Under the pieces are notes generated by a model that searched no databases, was not told the origin of the DNA, and worked only from the letters and a program-made list of their open reading frames with translations. A stretch of DNA of 64,000 bases. It comes from UBA12202 sp002691725 (GTDB lineage Bacteria > Pseudomonadota > Alphaproteobacteria > Puniceispirillales > UBA1172). How positions within the stretch are numbered: the first letter of the stretch is position 1; each line of letters opens with the position of its first letter. Positions 34,675 to 43,335 of the stretch are shown in pieces. A program made the translations under genes and the position numbers. Where the stretch lies: contig CBFIAU010000001.1 in NCBI GenBank assembly GCA_965660675.1, positions 310,001 through 374,000 of the forward strand, written 5' to 3'.

Positions 34675-36102
34675 TCATGATAAAGCCATCTGACGCAAGG
34701 ATTTGACCTGACTGGCATAGGCAGCTGTAATCCTGTCCCGATGAATATGGCGACCAGCTATTACCATATGGCGGCCAGCTGACCAGACATCTGTCACCAG
34801 TGATTGATCACCTGCTATGATGAAGCTGTCAAGAATGCGATCGCCTCCTATATGGATCAGATCAAGCGCTTTGCTATCCAGGGCAATCAGATCAGCCCAT
34901 GCTCCTGAACAAATGGCGCCTGAACGAATGGCGCCTGAACGAATAGCACCACCATGGCGCGCCAAGGCTTGATGCCCACCAGCATTAACCGCCTCCCATA
35001 AATGCCGTCCCACTGATGTTGCCTCACCTGCCATGATATTGCGTTTTTTATCACGCAACCGTTGTGAGTATTCCAGCGTCCGCAATTCTTCGGCAAGCGC
35101 GATACGAATATTAGAATCAGACCCTATCCCTATTTTACCGCCATGCGCCATGTAGCGCGCGCCATCAAAAATGCCATCACCAAGATTTGATTCGGTGATC
35201 GGACATAACCCAACCACCGCACCAGATTTGGCCAGAGCTTCGGTTTCTGAGGCCACCATTTGGGTGGCATGAATAAGGCAGAAGCGGGCATTGACTTGAA
35301 CCTGATCAAGCAACCATTCGACCGGCCTTGCGCCAGTATGTGCCTTGATCTCATCAACCTCGGCCTGTTGTTCGGCGACATGAATATGGAAAGGCGCATG
35401 GGGAGACATCGCCGCCACCGCCATCAGCCCTTCATGAGATACGGCGCGTAAAGAATGTGGCGCAACGCCGATTGAGGCATCAGCAGGCAGATCGGATATG
35501 AGCTTGGCAGAAGCGTCATGAAGCTGATAAAACTGATCAAGCGCGCAACCAAAACGCCGTTGCCCCGCCTCTAATGGACGTTGATCACAGCCGCCATATT
35601 GATAAAGAACCGGAAGTAATGTCAGGCCAATGCCAGTTTCCATTGCGGCATCAGTTATGGCGGCGGCCATAACCGCAAGATCATCATACGCCGTTCCATC
35701 AGCCTGATGATGCAGATAATGAAACTCACCAATGGCGGCATATCCGGCTTCGAGCATTTCCATTTGAACAAGCGCCGCGATAGCCTGCACATCCTCAGGA
35801 CTTAGCACGTCAAGAAAGCGATACATCAATTGCCGCCATGTCCAGAAACTGTCTTCGCCATGACTGCCCCTGAACTCAGTCAATCCAGCCATGGCGCGTT
35901 GAAAAGCATGGCTATGCAGATTGCACGGGGCGGGCAGCAAAATCGGCACATGAATATCGGCTTCTGCTGCCTGAACATGGTGTGCTGAGGCAGCGCTTGC
36001 ATCTGTGATGATCGTATCAATCTTATCGTCAACAATCTTCAGCTGGATATTCTGTTGCCAGCCGTCTTCGGTAAGTGCCGTATCCGCCGCAATGGTGATC
36101 AT
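34675..36102 (-). CDS. hutF: Formimidoylglutamate deiminase
   Basis: This is an amidohydrolase-superfamily enzyme that converts N-formimino-L-glutamate to N-formyl-L-glutamate and ammonia in histidine breakdown. It has 475 residues from the preferred ATG at 36102; a GTG at 36135 would add 11 residues. Diagnostic segments are the metal motif CNLHSHAFQRAMAGL near residues 72-86, FWTWRQLMYRF near 98-108, EFHYLHHQ near 143-150 and GIGSDSNIR near 327-335. An unusual Ala-Ile-Arg-Ser-Gly repeat is inserted near residue 410. No other hut genes are nearby, so the rest of the pathway must be elsewhere. Ammonia release fits the nitrogen theme. Confidence 0.87.
   Translation of the reverse strand: MITIAADTALTEDGWQQNIQLKIVDDKIDTIITDASAASAHHVQAAEADIHVPILLPAPCNLHSHAFQRAMAGLTEFRGSHGEDSFWTWRQLMYRFLDVLSPEDVQAIAALVQMEMLEAGYAAIGEFHYLHHQADGTAYDDLAVMAAAITDAAMETGIGLTLLPVLYQYGGCDQRPLEAGQRRFGCALDQFYQLHDASAKLISDLPADASIGVAPHSLRAVSHEGLMAVAAMSPHAPFHIHVAEQQAEVDEIKAHTGARPVEWLLDQVQVNARFCLIHATQMVASETEALAKSGAVVGLCPITESNLGDGIFDGARYMAHGGKIGIGSDSNIRIALAEELRTLEYSQRLRDKKRNIMAGEATSVGRHLWEAVNAGGHQALARHGGAIRSGAIRSGAICSGAWADLIALDSKALDLIHIGGDRILDSFIIAGDQSLVTDVWSAGRHMVIAGRHIHRDRITAAYASQVKSLRQMALS
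34901..34945 (-). repeat. 15-bp tandem repeat, three copies, in hutF
   Basis: GCGCCTGAACGAATG occurs at 34916-34930, with one- or two-base variants at 34901-34915 and 34931-34945. It encodes three copies of a five-residue Ser-Gly-Ala-Ile-Arg/Cys unit and keeps the reading frame. It looks like a recent slippage expansion. Confidence 0.88.
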
Positions 36103-36482
36103 GTAAATCTTTAATTCCAATGATGATATGAACACTCATATTAGGAGTAATTTTTTGCGTTTCGCAAGAGGTAGTTTTATAGCCTAAATGGGGCTGTATT
36201 CGCCTAACCCCTTTGCCCAGAGCCGCATCTGATTTTCATATCCCGGCAAATTACACCTGACTTGTTGACGCGCATAGCATCCTGTTGCGTTATCGGCAAT
36301 CTGCAGCAAATCAAAATTGAGGTGTTCAATCACAGGAGTTGATACCGTCACCCATTCATGAAACCATAGTCACATTTAAATTTGCAAAACATACCGCAAA
36401 TTATAACATCTGTTCAGTAGTATTGTCATTGTAGGTGCATCTTTACAACCATGGTCAATATGACCTCAATGGAAGCGATAAT
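36103..36482. other. 380-base spacer between hutF and the orphan binding protein
   Basis: This divergent space contains the promoters of hutF and the binding-protein gene, and on the minus strand an open fragment (36184-36369) described separately. No strong hairpin or palindrome was found in the rest. Confidence 0.5.
36184..36369 (-). pseudogene. Possible gene remnant or small unknown ORF
   Basis: One frame is open for 61 codons up to a TAG at 36184. The in-frame stop is directly before it at 36370-36372. The translation looks protein-like, with IEHLNFDLLQIADNATGCYA in the middle and QMRLWAKGLGEYSPI at the end, and it uses codons like its neighbours. The only start is a GTG at 36351 with no ribosome site. 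I do not recognise the family. A decayed 3' end of a lost gene seems more likely than a working small protein. Confidence 0.3.
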
Positions 36483-38087
36483 ATGTATGACTTCAAAAAA
36501 CAACTTTTGCACAAATATAATTCTGGCAAAATAAATCGCCGTCAATTCGTATCCACATTAGCAGCAGCAGGTATTTCAGCCAGTGCAGTTAATGGAATAC
36601 TGACTAACAACGCTCACGCCTCATCACCCCAAAAAGGTGGCAGAAAAGGCGGTAGACTTGTCATTGGTATTGAAGCTGCTCAGGCACAACACAGCATGGA
36701 TCCAACAAAGTATAACGGCACAGCAAACATCATGATGGGGTATACTGTTTATGATACCCTTGTTAACCGGGATGCTGAATTAAAAGCCATGCCATGGCTT
36801 GCGACATCTTGGGAAGCAAATAATGACGCTACAAAATGGGTGTTTAATTTGCGCAAAGGGGTGACGTTTCACGATGGATCACCATTTGGTGCAGAAGACG
36901 TAATGCATACCATTGCCCGCATCAATCATCCTGACAGCGAGGCACCAGCAAAATCATATATTAGTCAGATAACTGAGGTCGAAAAGCTGAGCAATCATCA
37001 GATACAGTTCCATCTGGTTGGTCCTAATGCTGAGTTTCCTATGATTATGTCTGACACAAGAATGCAAATTGTCAAACGCGGCATGGAAGACTTTACCGGT
37101 AGACCGCCGGGCACGGGGCCATTCAAAATTGAAAAATTTGCCCCGGGTAGCCATTATGTATTCCGCCGTAACGATAACTATTGGTCAGCTGATGGGCCTT
37201 ATGTTGATGAGGTGGAATATATCGGTATCGGCGATGTGACCTCACGGATAAACGCTATGATTTCTGGCGATATCAACATGATGCTTCAGCTTGATCAGAA
37301 AGCCAAACATCTGATAGATAATAGCGGCATCGGTTATGTGATTAATGCCCCTTCGGGAGCGCTCATAAACCTTGCGCTTATGCTTGATCGCTCACCAACC
37401 GATAATTATGACTTCCGCATGGCTATGAAGCATTCTATTGATCGTGAAGGCATTGTAAAAAATGTCTTCAAAGGTCTGGGTAGTGTAGGTAACGATCATC
37501 CGATTGCACCCATTGATCCCTATTATAATGCGGATATAGCACAGCGCGTTTATGATCCGGATAAGGCACGTTATCATATCAAAAAGGCCGGGCTTGAGAA
37601 TACACCGATTGATATTCATGGATCAGATATTGCCGGATCAGGGGCGTTAGCGGCGGCACTACATGTCCAGCAAAGCGCCAAAGCAGGCGGCGTCAATCTT
37701 AACGTCATCAATTCACCAGCCGATAGGTTCTGGTCAAGTGTATGGATACAAAAGCCCATAGTCACATCAGGCTGGGACCCACGTCCTATTCCAGATCTCA
37801 TTTTCTCAATTGCATTTTCCAAGACATCCAAATGGAACGAAACTATGTGGAATAATGATCGATTTGAGAATCTCTTGCTGGAAGTACGGTCAACGCTTGA
37901 TAGTGCAAAACGCAAGGAAATGTATGGTGAAATGCAACAGCTACTTCATGATTATGGTGGCCATATTACGTTGGGTTTCCGCAATTATGTTGATGCTGCC
38001 CGAACAGAAGTTCAAGGCGTTACCCCACATGGATCAGGGCCGCTTGGTTTCTATCAGGCCGCGAGAACCGCATGGATTGACAGTTAA
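36483..38087 (+). CDS. Family-5 (peptide/opine type) solute-binding protein, Tat-exported, orphan
   Basis: This is a DppA/OppA-class binding protein, 534 residues from the ATG at 36483. That start is chosen over an upstream GTG at 36435 because GGAAG precedes it and the twin-arginine motif INRRQFVSTLAAAG then falls near residues 17-30. Family blocks such as ATSWEANNDATKWVFNLRKGVTFHDGSPF near residues 95-125 and the PGTGPFKIEKFAPGSHY block near 200-216 are present (each only partly quoted). No permease or ATPase gene is next to it. The peptide-type importer at 48355-53578 has its own Sec-type binding protein, so this one may share that importer or one elsewhere. Confidence 0.87.
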   Translation: MYDFKKQLLHKYNSGKINRRQFVSTLAAAGISASAVNGILTNNAHASSPQKGGRKGGRLVIGIEAAQAQHSMDPTKYNGTANIMMGYTVYDTLVNRDAELKAMPWLATSWEANNDATKWVFNLRKGVTFHDGSPFGAEDVMHTIARINHPDSEAPAKSYISQITEVEKLSNHQIQFHLVGPNAEFPMIMSDTRMQIVKRGMEDFTGRPPGTGPFKIEKFAPGSHYVFRRNDNYWSADGPYVDEVEYIGIGDVTSRINAMISGDINMMLQLDQKAKHLIDNSGIGYVINAPSGALINLALMLDRSPTDNYDFRMAMKHSIDREGIVKNVFKGLGSVGNDHPIAPIDPYYNADIAQRVYDPDKARYHIKKAGLENTPIDIHGSDIAGSGALAAALHVQQSAKAGGVNLNVINSPADRFWSSVWIQKPIVTSGWDPRPIPDLIFSIAFSKTSKWNETMWNNDRFENLLLEVRSTLDSAKRKEMYGEMQQLLHDYGGHITLGFRNYVDAARTEVQGVTPHGSGPLGFYQAARTAWIDS

Positions 38088-38258
38088 ATATATGCGGAAA
38101 TTAGAGCCATGTGTTCAGAATCCTGGCTTGAAACAGGGTCTGTCAAATGGCAAGATAAGGCGAAGTATTGCCCCTTATTGAAGGAGAGCATTTTAAGCTC
38201 AATCTCAAGCTGGCGGCAGCTTTTAGGAATGCGATTAAATAGCCAGGAAAGGGCTGAC

Positions 38259-38849
38259 ATGGTTGATCGTGAAACCGTCACCACCTATTCAGAAAAGGCG
38301 GGCGATTATGCGGCGCTTGGATGTAACCGTGGTGAGCAGAACCAACTCAATGCTTTTCTGGCTTTATTGCCAGCAGGCGGGTCTATCCTTGACCTTGGTT
38401 GTGGCCCCGGCTTTCATGCTGAGTTTATGATGAATAAAGGCTTTGCCGTCAGAGCCATGGACGCAACCCCCGCCTTTATCGAAGCCGCGCAAGCCAGAGG
38501 CGTTGATGCAGCGCTTGGTCATTTTGATGACCTGTCTGATGTTGCCGCCTATGACGGGATTTGGGCAAATTTCTCATTACTTCATGCCCCGAAAGACAAG
38601 TTCCCCCATCATCTAGCCGCTATCCACCTGGCGCTCAAGCCGCATGGGGTGTTTTATCTTGGGCTCAAGCTGGGCAAGGGTGAGAAGCGCGACAGCCTTG
38701 GCCGCTTTTATGCCTATTTTGAGGAAGTCGAGCTGCGTGATTATCTGCAACAAGCAGGGTTTACCAATATCACCGCAAGCTACGGGGAAGGCCCCGGGCT
38801 AACCGGATCAATTGACAAATTTATAATACTGACCGCATGGCGCGCCTAA
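38259..38849 (+). CDS. Class I SAM-dependent methyltransferase
   Basis: This is a 196-residue methyltransferase from the ATG at 38259, which has AGGAAAGG upstream. An in-frame start at 38109 would add 50 residues with no domain character and is not favoured. The SAM-binding motif ILDLGCGPGFHAEFM lies near residues 44-58, with the acidic end of strand 2 in AMDATPAFIEAA. A motif IV-like IWANFSLLHAP follows near residues 106-116. The substrate is not predictable. It converges on the TmpB-like gene, and their ends are separated by a 14-bp tandem repeat. Confidence 0.78.
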   Translation: MVDRETVTTYSEKAGDYAALGCNRGEQNQLNAFLALLPAGGSILDLGCGPGFHAEFMMNKGFAVRAMDATPAFIEAAQARGVDAALGHFDDLSDVAAYDGIWANFSLLHAPKDKFPHHLAAIHLALKPHGVFYLGLKLGKGEKRDSLGRFYAYFEEVELRDYLQQAGFTNITASYGEGPGLTGSIDKFIILTAWRA

Positions 38850-38891
38850 TGCCTGATCATAGGTGCCTGATGATGAGTGCCTGAAGATGAT
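38850..38891. repeat. 14-bp tandem repeat, three copies, at a convergent gene junction
   Basis: TGCCTGATGATGAG is repeated as 38850-38863, 38864-38877 and 38878-38891 with two to four differences between copies. It fills the whole space between the methyltransferase stop and the stop of the TmpB-like gene. No hairpin typical of a terminator is formed. Confidence 0.8.
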
Positions 38892-39496
38892 CAATTTGGC
38901 TTTTGCGCAAAATGCTTATCGACACAGCGCTGAACCATTGGAGCAAAATGCCAAAAATCAGGCGTTTCCATTGCTGGCTCTTTGCCTGCCTCATCAAGAT
39001 ATCGAACCGCAATAATCGTATCAAGGTGAGGGTTTGTTTCGAACTCTTGCACTTCTTTTTCACTCATTGGCCCGCCTTGCAATTTAAGCGAATGCGCTGA
39101 GGCATCAGATAGACGTTTCATATATTCAGGCCGCGTCGCACAAAGATAGCGTTTCGCCGCAACATGATAGCGGCAGCAATCGGTAATCACTTTAGGGAAA
39201 AATCGCTCAAGCACTTTTGCCCCGGCATCCTCATGATAGCGGTCTTTCGTATCTTGCATGGTGAACATTCCAAACTCACTGGTGAAATGCCCAATGTCAT
39301 GCAAAAGAGCCCCAACAATAATGTCTTCTGACTGGCCATTCCGTTCAGCAAGAGTAGCGCCTTGTAACATATGCTCACCCATGGTCACAGGTTCACCCAA
39401 ATATTCCTCACCGCCTCGACGGTCAAAGATTGAACCGATAAAATCAACAATAGTATCTTGCGTTAAATCGGTTAAATCCGTGATGCCCATAGTCAT
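38891..39496 (-). CDS. tmpB: HD-domain diiron oxygenase of the PhnZ/TmpB family
   Basis: This is a 201-residue HD-domain protein whose metal-ligand pattern matches the mixed-valence diiron oxygenases PhnZ and TmpB. These cleave the C-P bond of 1-hydroxy-2-(trimethyl)aminoethylphosphonates. Visible residues are Tyr32 and Glu35 (EEYLGEP), His42, His66-Asp67 (LLHDIGH), His88, His111, Lys115 and Asp168. They keep a constant offset of 7 or 8 from the PhnZ positions I recall. The ATG overlaps the stop of the TmpA-like gene by ATGA. With that partner, the likely product is phosphate plus glycine betaine (TmpB) or glycine (PhnZ). The choice of TmpB rests on the BBOX-like partner. Confidence 0.78.
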   Translation of the reverse strand: MTMGITDLTDLTQDTIVDFIGSIFDRRGGEEYLGEPVTMGEHMLQGATLAERNGQSEDIIVGALLHDIGHFTSEFGMFTMQDTKDRYHEDAGAKVLERFFPKVITDCCRYHVAAKRYLCATRPEYMKRLSDASAHSLKLQGGPMSEKEVQEFETNPHLDTIIAVRYLDEAGKEPAMETPDFWHFAPMVQRCVDKHFAQKPN

Positions 39497-40650
39497 TCTG
39501 CCGCCTGATGTGCCATATCGCGGATCATCGCATCATGGGTAGAACGCAGCCCATCAAGATCAGCATAACAGCCTTGAAGCCAGCGCTTGCCGTGACCAGA
39601 ATAGCCTTTGCGAGCATGTAGGATGCGTGTGTTATCAACGACAAACGCCTCCCCCGGATTGAGCCGGAAGGTGACTTCCATCGCTGTGTCATCAATAATC
39701 TCACTTAACCGGCGATAGGCCGCGTAATAATCCTGCATCCTGGCGAAAGGCACATCGGTTATGGGCGCACAAGACCGATTATTGAAACGAATACCTATTA
39801 ATTCACCATCTGGCGCGAGTTCAATCATCGGGCGGCGAGCCGTTAAGCAGACGCCGTCCTCACCCGCATATTCAAACCGCGCGCAATGATCAGCAAGCAA
39901 ATCAAACCATTCAGGCTGTTCTGCTTGCAGGCGTAAGGCCGCAGCAAAGCCATCAACCACCATATTTTCACCGCCAGCAGCCGAGCTTTCAAGACAATGA
40001 AGCACTTGCACCGTTGGCACAGGATCACGATAAGGATTGTCGGTATGCGCTTGCAAGCCAAGACCTGTGTAAGCCAGATTGGTTGGATTAACCTCTGTTT
40101 TGACTTCAAACAGACGGCCATAATTGGTTTCGCGAACAAAGCCAAACAGATCAACAATGCGAAACAATGCCCCTTCTTCTATCGGCACGTGTGTGACTTT
40201 AGCAAAGCCATAACGCATCATCTGCGCCAACCAGTCTTTCAGCGCCTCAGCAGATGTTTCAAGTTCGGTAAAATCGCCGCAAGGAAGGGCGCGCATTAAC
40301 CCGGCATCCCATGTTTGCCTCACTTCATTGAGCCAGCCTCGCCTTGGCGGCGCATCATCATAGGCATCATCATAAGCATGGGCGGCAAGCCAGTTCAGAT
40401 CAAATGCGATGGTTTTATTCTCTGGCGCGAAACAGACATTCAACATGCCATCATCAGCAAGTTCGGCTGATGTGATATGAGTATCCGCCGGGATATGGTT
40501 TAGCGTGATCAGCCGCTGGCCATTTCCTGACGCCCTGGTTTCCGCATCTTGAGCGTTGTCCCTTAACCAGATCGCGTGAAAACGCTGGCTACCTGATGCG
40601 GTTAAAATAGTTAGAATTTCACCTGAGGTATCAATCGTGACCTTTATCAT
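39493..40650 (-). CDS. tmpA: Fe(II)/2-oxoglutarate dioxygenase, gamma-butyrobetaine-hydroxylase-like (TmpA candidate)
   Basis: This is a 385-residue dioxygenase from the ATG at 40650, with AGG seven bases upstream; a TTG two codons earlier is less likely. The fold is that of gamma-butyrobetaine hydroxylase, with an N-terminal HAIWLRDNAQD segment near residues 25-35, the iron ligands in AHTDNP (His202, Asp204) and a distal His345 in RILHARKG. The N-terminal domain lacks the Cys cluster that binds zinc in many homologues. It is coupled to an HD-domain oxygenase gene, the arrangement known for TmpA/TmpB, where TmpA hydroxylates 2-trimethylaminoethylphosphonate. A true carnitine-synthesis enzyme is the alternative but would not explain the partner. 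Confidence 0.75.
   Translation of the reverse strand: MIKVTIDTSGEILTILTASGSQRFHAIWLRDNAQDAETRASGNGQRLITLNHIPADTHITSAELADDGMLNVCFAPENKTIAFDLNWLAAHAYDDAYDDAPPRRGWLNEVRQTWDAGLMRALPCGDFTELETSAEALKDWLAQMMRYGFAKVTHVPIEEGALFRIVDLFGFVRETNYGRLFEVKTEVNPTNLAYTGLGLQAHTDNPYRDPVPTVQVLHCLESSAAGGENMVVDGFAAALRLQAEQPEWFDLLADHCARFEYAGEDGVCLTARRPMIELAPDGELIGIRFNNRSCAPITDVPFARMQDYYAAYRRLSEIIDDTAMEVTFRLNPGEAFVVDNTRILHARKGYSGHGKRWLQGCYADLDGLRSTHDAMIRDMAHQAAE
40352..40375 (-). repeat. 12-bp tandem duplication in the TmpA-like gene
   Basis: GCATCATCATAG and GCATCATCATAA stand side by side and encode a repeated Ala-Tyr-Asp-Asp. The duplication is in frame and lies in the linker before the catalytic domain. Confidence 0.7.
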
Positions 40651-40771
40651 GACCAAGCCTGACGGTTGTGATGTTAGACTTCAATTTTTACAGAAGTTAT
40701 CGATAATCTCAAATCATTTATTAGCACTTGGATATTTTGGTTTTAAGCGTCTATCGCAATGACTGGCGGCG

Positions 40772-41905
40772 CTATATAAATAATTGGTCCGTTAAATCAA
40801 CAAGCGGCTCATTCCAAAACACCTGACGCCGCAACAGCTCAAAATCAACTTGAAAACAAGCCGCCATGGCAGAGCAGTAAATTGATCTTGCATCCATTGT
40901 TGCGTTCAAATCCTGCCCTTCATAAAGCTGCTTTTTTTGCAAGCCAGGCCAGTCAGCATGAATCATCCCGCCTTTGACCAAACCACCCGCAAGCAGCACA
41001 GCGGTTCCATAACCATGTTCGGTTCCACTGCCGCCATTTTGATCCAATTTACGGCCAAACTCGGTAAGGGTAACAACCAGAGTGTTATTAAACGCATCAC
41101 CCATGCCCTGCTTGAGACGGCTTAATATCAAATCATAATCAGCAAGTTTATCCGCATGTTCGCCTTCGCCGCCACCCTGTGAGGCATGGGTATCAAACCC
41201 TTCAATATCAAACACCGCAACTCTCGGACCATCATCCTTTGCAAGCATGCGTGAGGCTGTTCGTGCCAGATCATGCGCATCACGCGATGAGGTGGATTTT
41301 AACATTGATACTGGCCGCTGAATAACTTTATCCATTGTTTGTGCAAGCAATGAATCCGCCGGATAGGTTGATCTGACTTTTTCTATCACAGGTAATGCCG
41401 GCATGCGCAAATTCGTTGGATAGTAATTATCAACAGCCATTGGGCTCCGCAACAAAAGCGGCATGGGTAACGAGATGGCCAGCCCATCCAATTGCGCCGC
41501 ATAAATGCCGCGGCCAAGCCAACCTGTTTGTTCAGCAAACGGCGTACGGCCACCACTTTCCATTAAATCCTGACCTTCAAAATGTGATCGCATTGTGTAG
41601 GGAATATTGGTGGCGTGATAGATTGATGCCTGGCCATCCTGCCAGCACTTATGGAACTGCCGCAATTGTGGATTAAGACTAAAATCAGCATTTAAGGGCA
41701 ATGTGTCTTCCACCATAATATCAGGGCGGCGACTAGCAAGAACAGGATCATTTGGCGGCACAGCCGTCAGCCCGTCCATGCCGCCTCGCATCACTATGAC
41801 AACAAGATTGCGTTTCTCTAGCGCCTCCGCTCTTGCCGAAAATAGCGGTGAGCCCAGCATGGTTAAGGTCAAAGAGCCAAGAATAAAATCGCGTCTATTG
41901 ATCAT
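40772..41905 (-). CDS. DUF1501 family protein, Tat-exported
   Basis: This is a 377-residue protein of the DUF1501 family, which has a sulfatase/alkaline-phosphatase-like fold. A Tat signal is visible (INRRDFILGSLTLTMLG at residues 2-18, cleavage near FSARAEA). Family segments are VVIVMRGGMDGLTAVPP near residues 35-51, DIEGFDTHASQGG near 220-232 and VTLTEFGRKLDQNGGSGTEHG near 277-297 (partly quoted). The biological role of the family is not known. The ATG overlaps the stop of the DUF1800 gene by 4 bases, and the two families commonly occur as a pair. Confidence 0.85.
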   Translation of the reverse strand: MINRRDFILGSLTLTMLGSPLFSARAEALEKRNLVVIVMRGGMDGLTAVPPNDPVLASRRPDIMVEDTLPLNADFSLNPQLRQFHKCWQDGQASIYHATNIPYTMRSHFEGQDLMESGGRTPFAEQTGWLGRGIYAAQLDGLAISLPMPLLLRSPMAVDNYYPTNLRMPALPVIEKVRSTYPADSLLAQTMDKVIQRPVSMLKSTSSRDAHDLARTASRMLAKDDGPRVAVFDIEGFDTHASQGGGEGEHADKLADYDLILSRLKQGMGDAFNNTLVVTLTEFGRKLDQNGGSGTEHGYGTAVLLAGGLVKGGMIHADWPGLQKKQLYEGQDLNATMDARSIYCSAMAACFQVDFELLRRQVFWNEPLVDLTDQLFI

Positions 41906-43335
41906 GCTTTTAACATCCAGTAGCCAGGAAAAACATATTGCAGTTTTTCTAATTGCGTTGTCATCTTCGATATCATTTGCAAGGGCTCGTCAGGCGTGCT
42001 GCAGTTTTTTTCAATAATGTCTTCGAAATTGATCTGGCCTCTTATATATGGGCTTAATTCCTGCGGTAATGCTAATCGCCTGATCAGAAGCTCAGGTGAA
42101 ATCCAGTCACGCTCCAGATCAGAAAATCCATTTGGCTGGATAGGGCGATACGGCATGTGACCGATCTCACGCATTAATTTTTCTGGTCGGCGTTTGAGAT
42201 AACCAGGTCTGGCTATGAAATCATATGTCATATCTTCGGCTTGCGGTGGCCAATTCATCTCAGCCAAATTGACCATTTGCAGCATCCAGACTTCAGGGTT
42301 TTGAAACTTTAAGTGATCATCAGTATAGGCATAGATGACCTCAACCAAGGCTCTGTGAATGCTTGGCAAGTGACCGCCCGTTTCCTCCCACGCGCTAACA
42401 ATCGGCGCCATCATCGCCTCTGTTGGCTGGTCAGTAATAAAGTGACGACATAATTTAAAGGCAATGAAATGCCGCGTATGCTCATGCTGCGCCAGATCAG
42501 CTAAAACATCCAAAAGCTTGTTCTTGGATGAGATACCTCTTTGTTTATAGGTCTTACCTAATACGGTATGCTTGCCAGGTTCATGTAATTTCTGATTGAA
42601 CTTGACCATGTTACATTCTTCACGTTTTTTCGTCCATGGGTGTTCCCAACCAGCCATAATATAGGAGAGCGCGACAACATCATCCTGAGTATATCCTGCT
42701 GATGGCGATACGGTATGCAGCTCAAGCAATTCACGCGCATGGTTTTCGTTAACGCTAATAACCCGGCCTTTTTGTTTAAGCCGCAGCCCTTTTTTAGAAT
42801 TGGGGCCAACCGATTCTGAATTATCCAGGTTATGGATCATCGCCCAACTGGTTGTCGCCGCGACCGCAAGATCAAGAAACTGACCTGTCATATGTTGCCG
42901 AATAATCTCTCTATGATATGGCCCGGTTGAAAACTCCGCCAAAAAGTCTTTATCTATGATGGCAAAATGATTGCACCAGAACATCCAAAGCCGTTCAAAA
43001 ACAGGTGAGCCGCTTTTTAAGATCGTATTATGTCGGATACAAAGTTCAAGGTTTTCAAAATAGCGTTCGCCCGTCTCACTCCGAAGCTTTTCTTTAGCCG
43101 ATTCATAGCCTGCGCGATCGCCTTTATGCTTTTTCCGTAGCACTCTGCGGTCAGTTGAAACAAACTTACCATAATAATTAAGCATATCTTTGATCGTTGG
43201 TATGGAGCCATCCCAAACCATATCAGGGATATTATCTAATTGCGATTTTGCCCAATCAATAGGGTGATCAGGTCTAGCCTGATGGGTATTTAATCCAAAC
43301 GCAATCTTTCGGAAAAAATTTGCTTTTGTCATCAC
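41902..43335 (-). CDS. DUF1800 family protein
   Basis: This is a 477-residue protein of the DUF1800 family. Characteristic segments are MLNYYGKF near residues 47-54, the ERLWMFWCNHFAI block near 115-127, NENHARELLELHTVS near 194-208 and HTRHFIAFKLCRHFITDQP near 283-301. No export signal is visible, although its DUF1501 partner is Tat-exported, so it may be co-exported with that partner or stay inside. Function is unknown. It starts the two-gene operon, 350 bases from the next gene upstream. Confidence 0.85.
   Translation of the reverse strand: MMTKANFFRKIAFGLNTHQARPDHPIDWAKSQLDNIPDMVWDGSIPTIKDMLNYYGKFVSTDRRVLRKKHKGDRAGYESAKEKLRSETGERYFENLELCIRHNTILKSGSPVFERLWMFWCNHFAIIDKDFLAEFSTGPYHREIIRQHMTGQFLDLAVAATTSWAMIHNLDNSESVGPNSKKGLRLKQKGRVISVNENHARELLELHTVSPSAGYTQDDVVALSYIMAGWEHPWTKKREECNMVKFNQKLHEPGKHTVLGKTYKQRGISSKNKLLDVLADLAQHEHTRHFIAFKLCRHFITDQPTEAMMAPIVSAWEETGGHLPSIHRALVEVIYAYTDDHLKFQNPEVWMLQMVNLAEMNWPPQAEDMTYDFIARPGYLKRRPEKLMREIGHMPYRPIQPNGFSDLERDWISPELLIRRLALPQELSPYIRGQINFEDIIEKNCSTPDEPLQMISKMTTQLEKLQYVFPGYWMLKA

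Noticed and set aside
38109..38258. A 50-residue N-terminal extension of the methyltransferase
   Set aside because: The upstream start has no ribosome site, the extension has no domain character, and the ATG at 38259 has AGGAAAGG in place.
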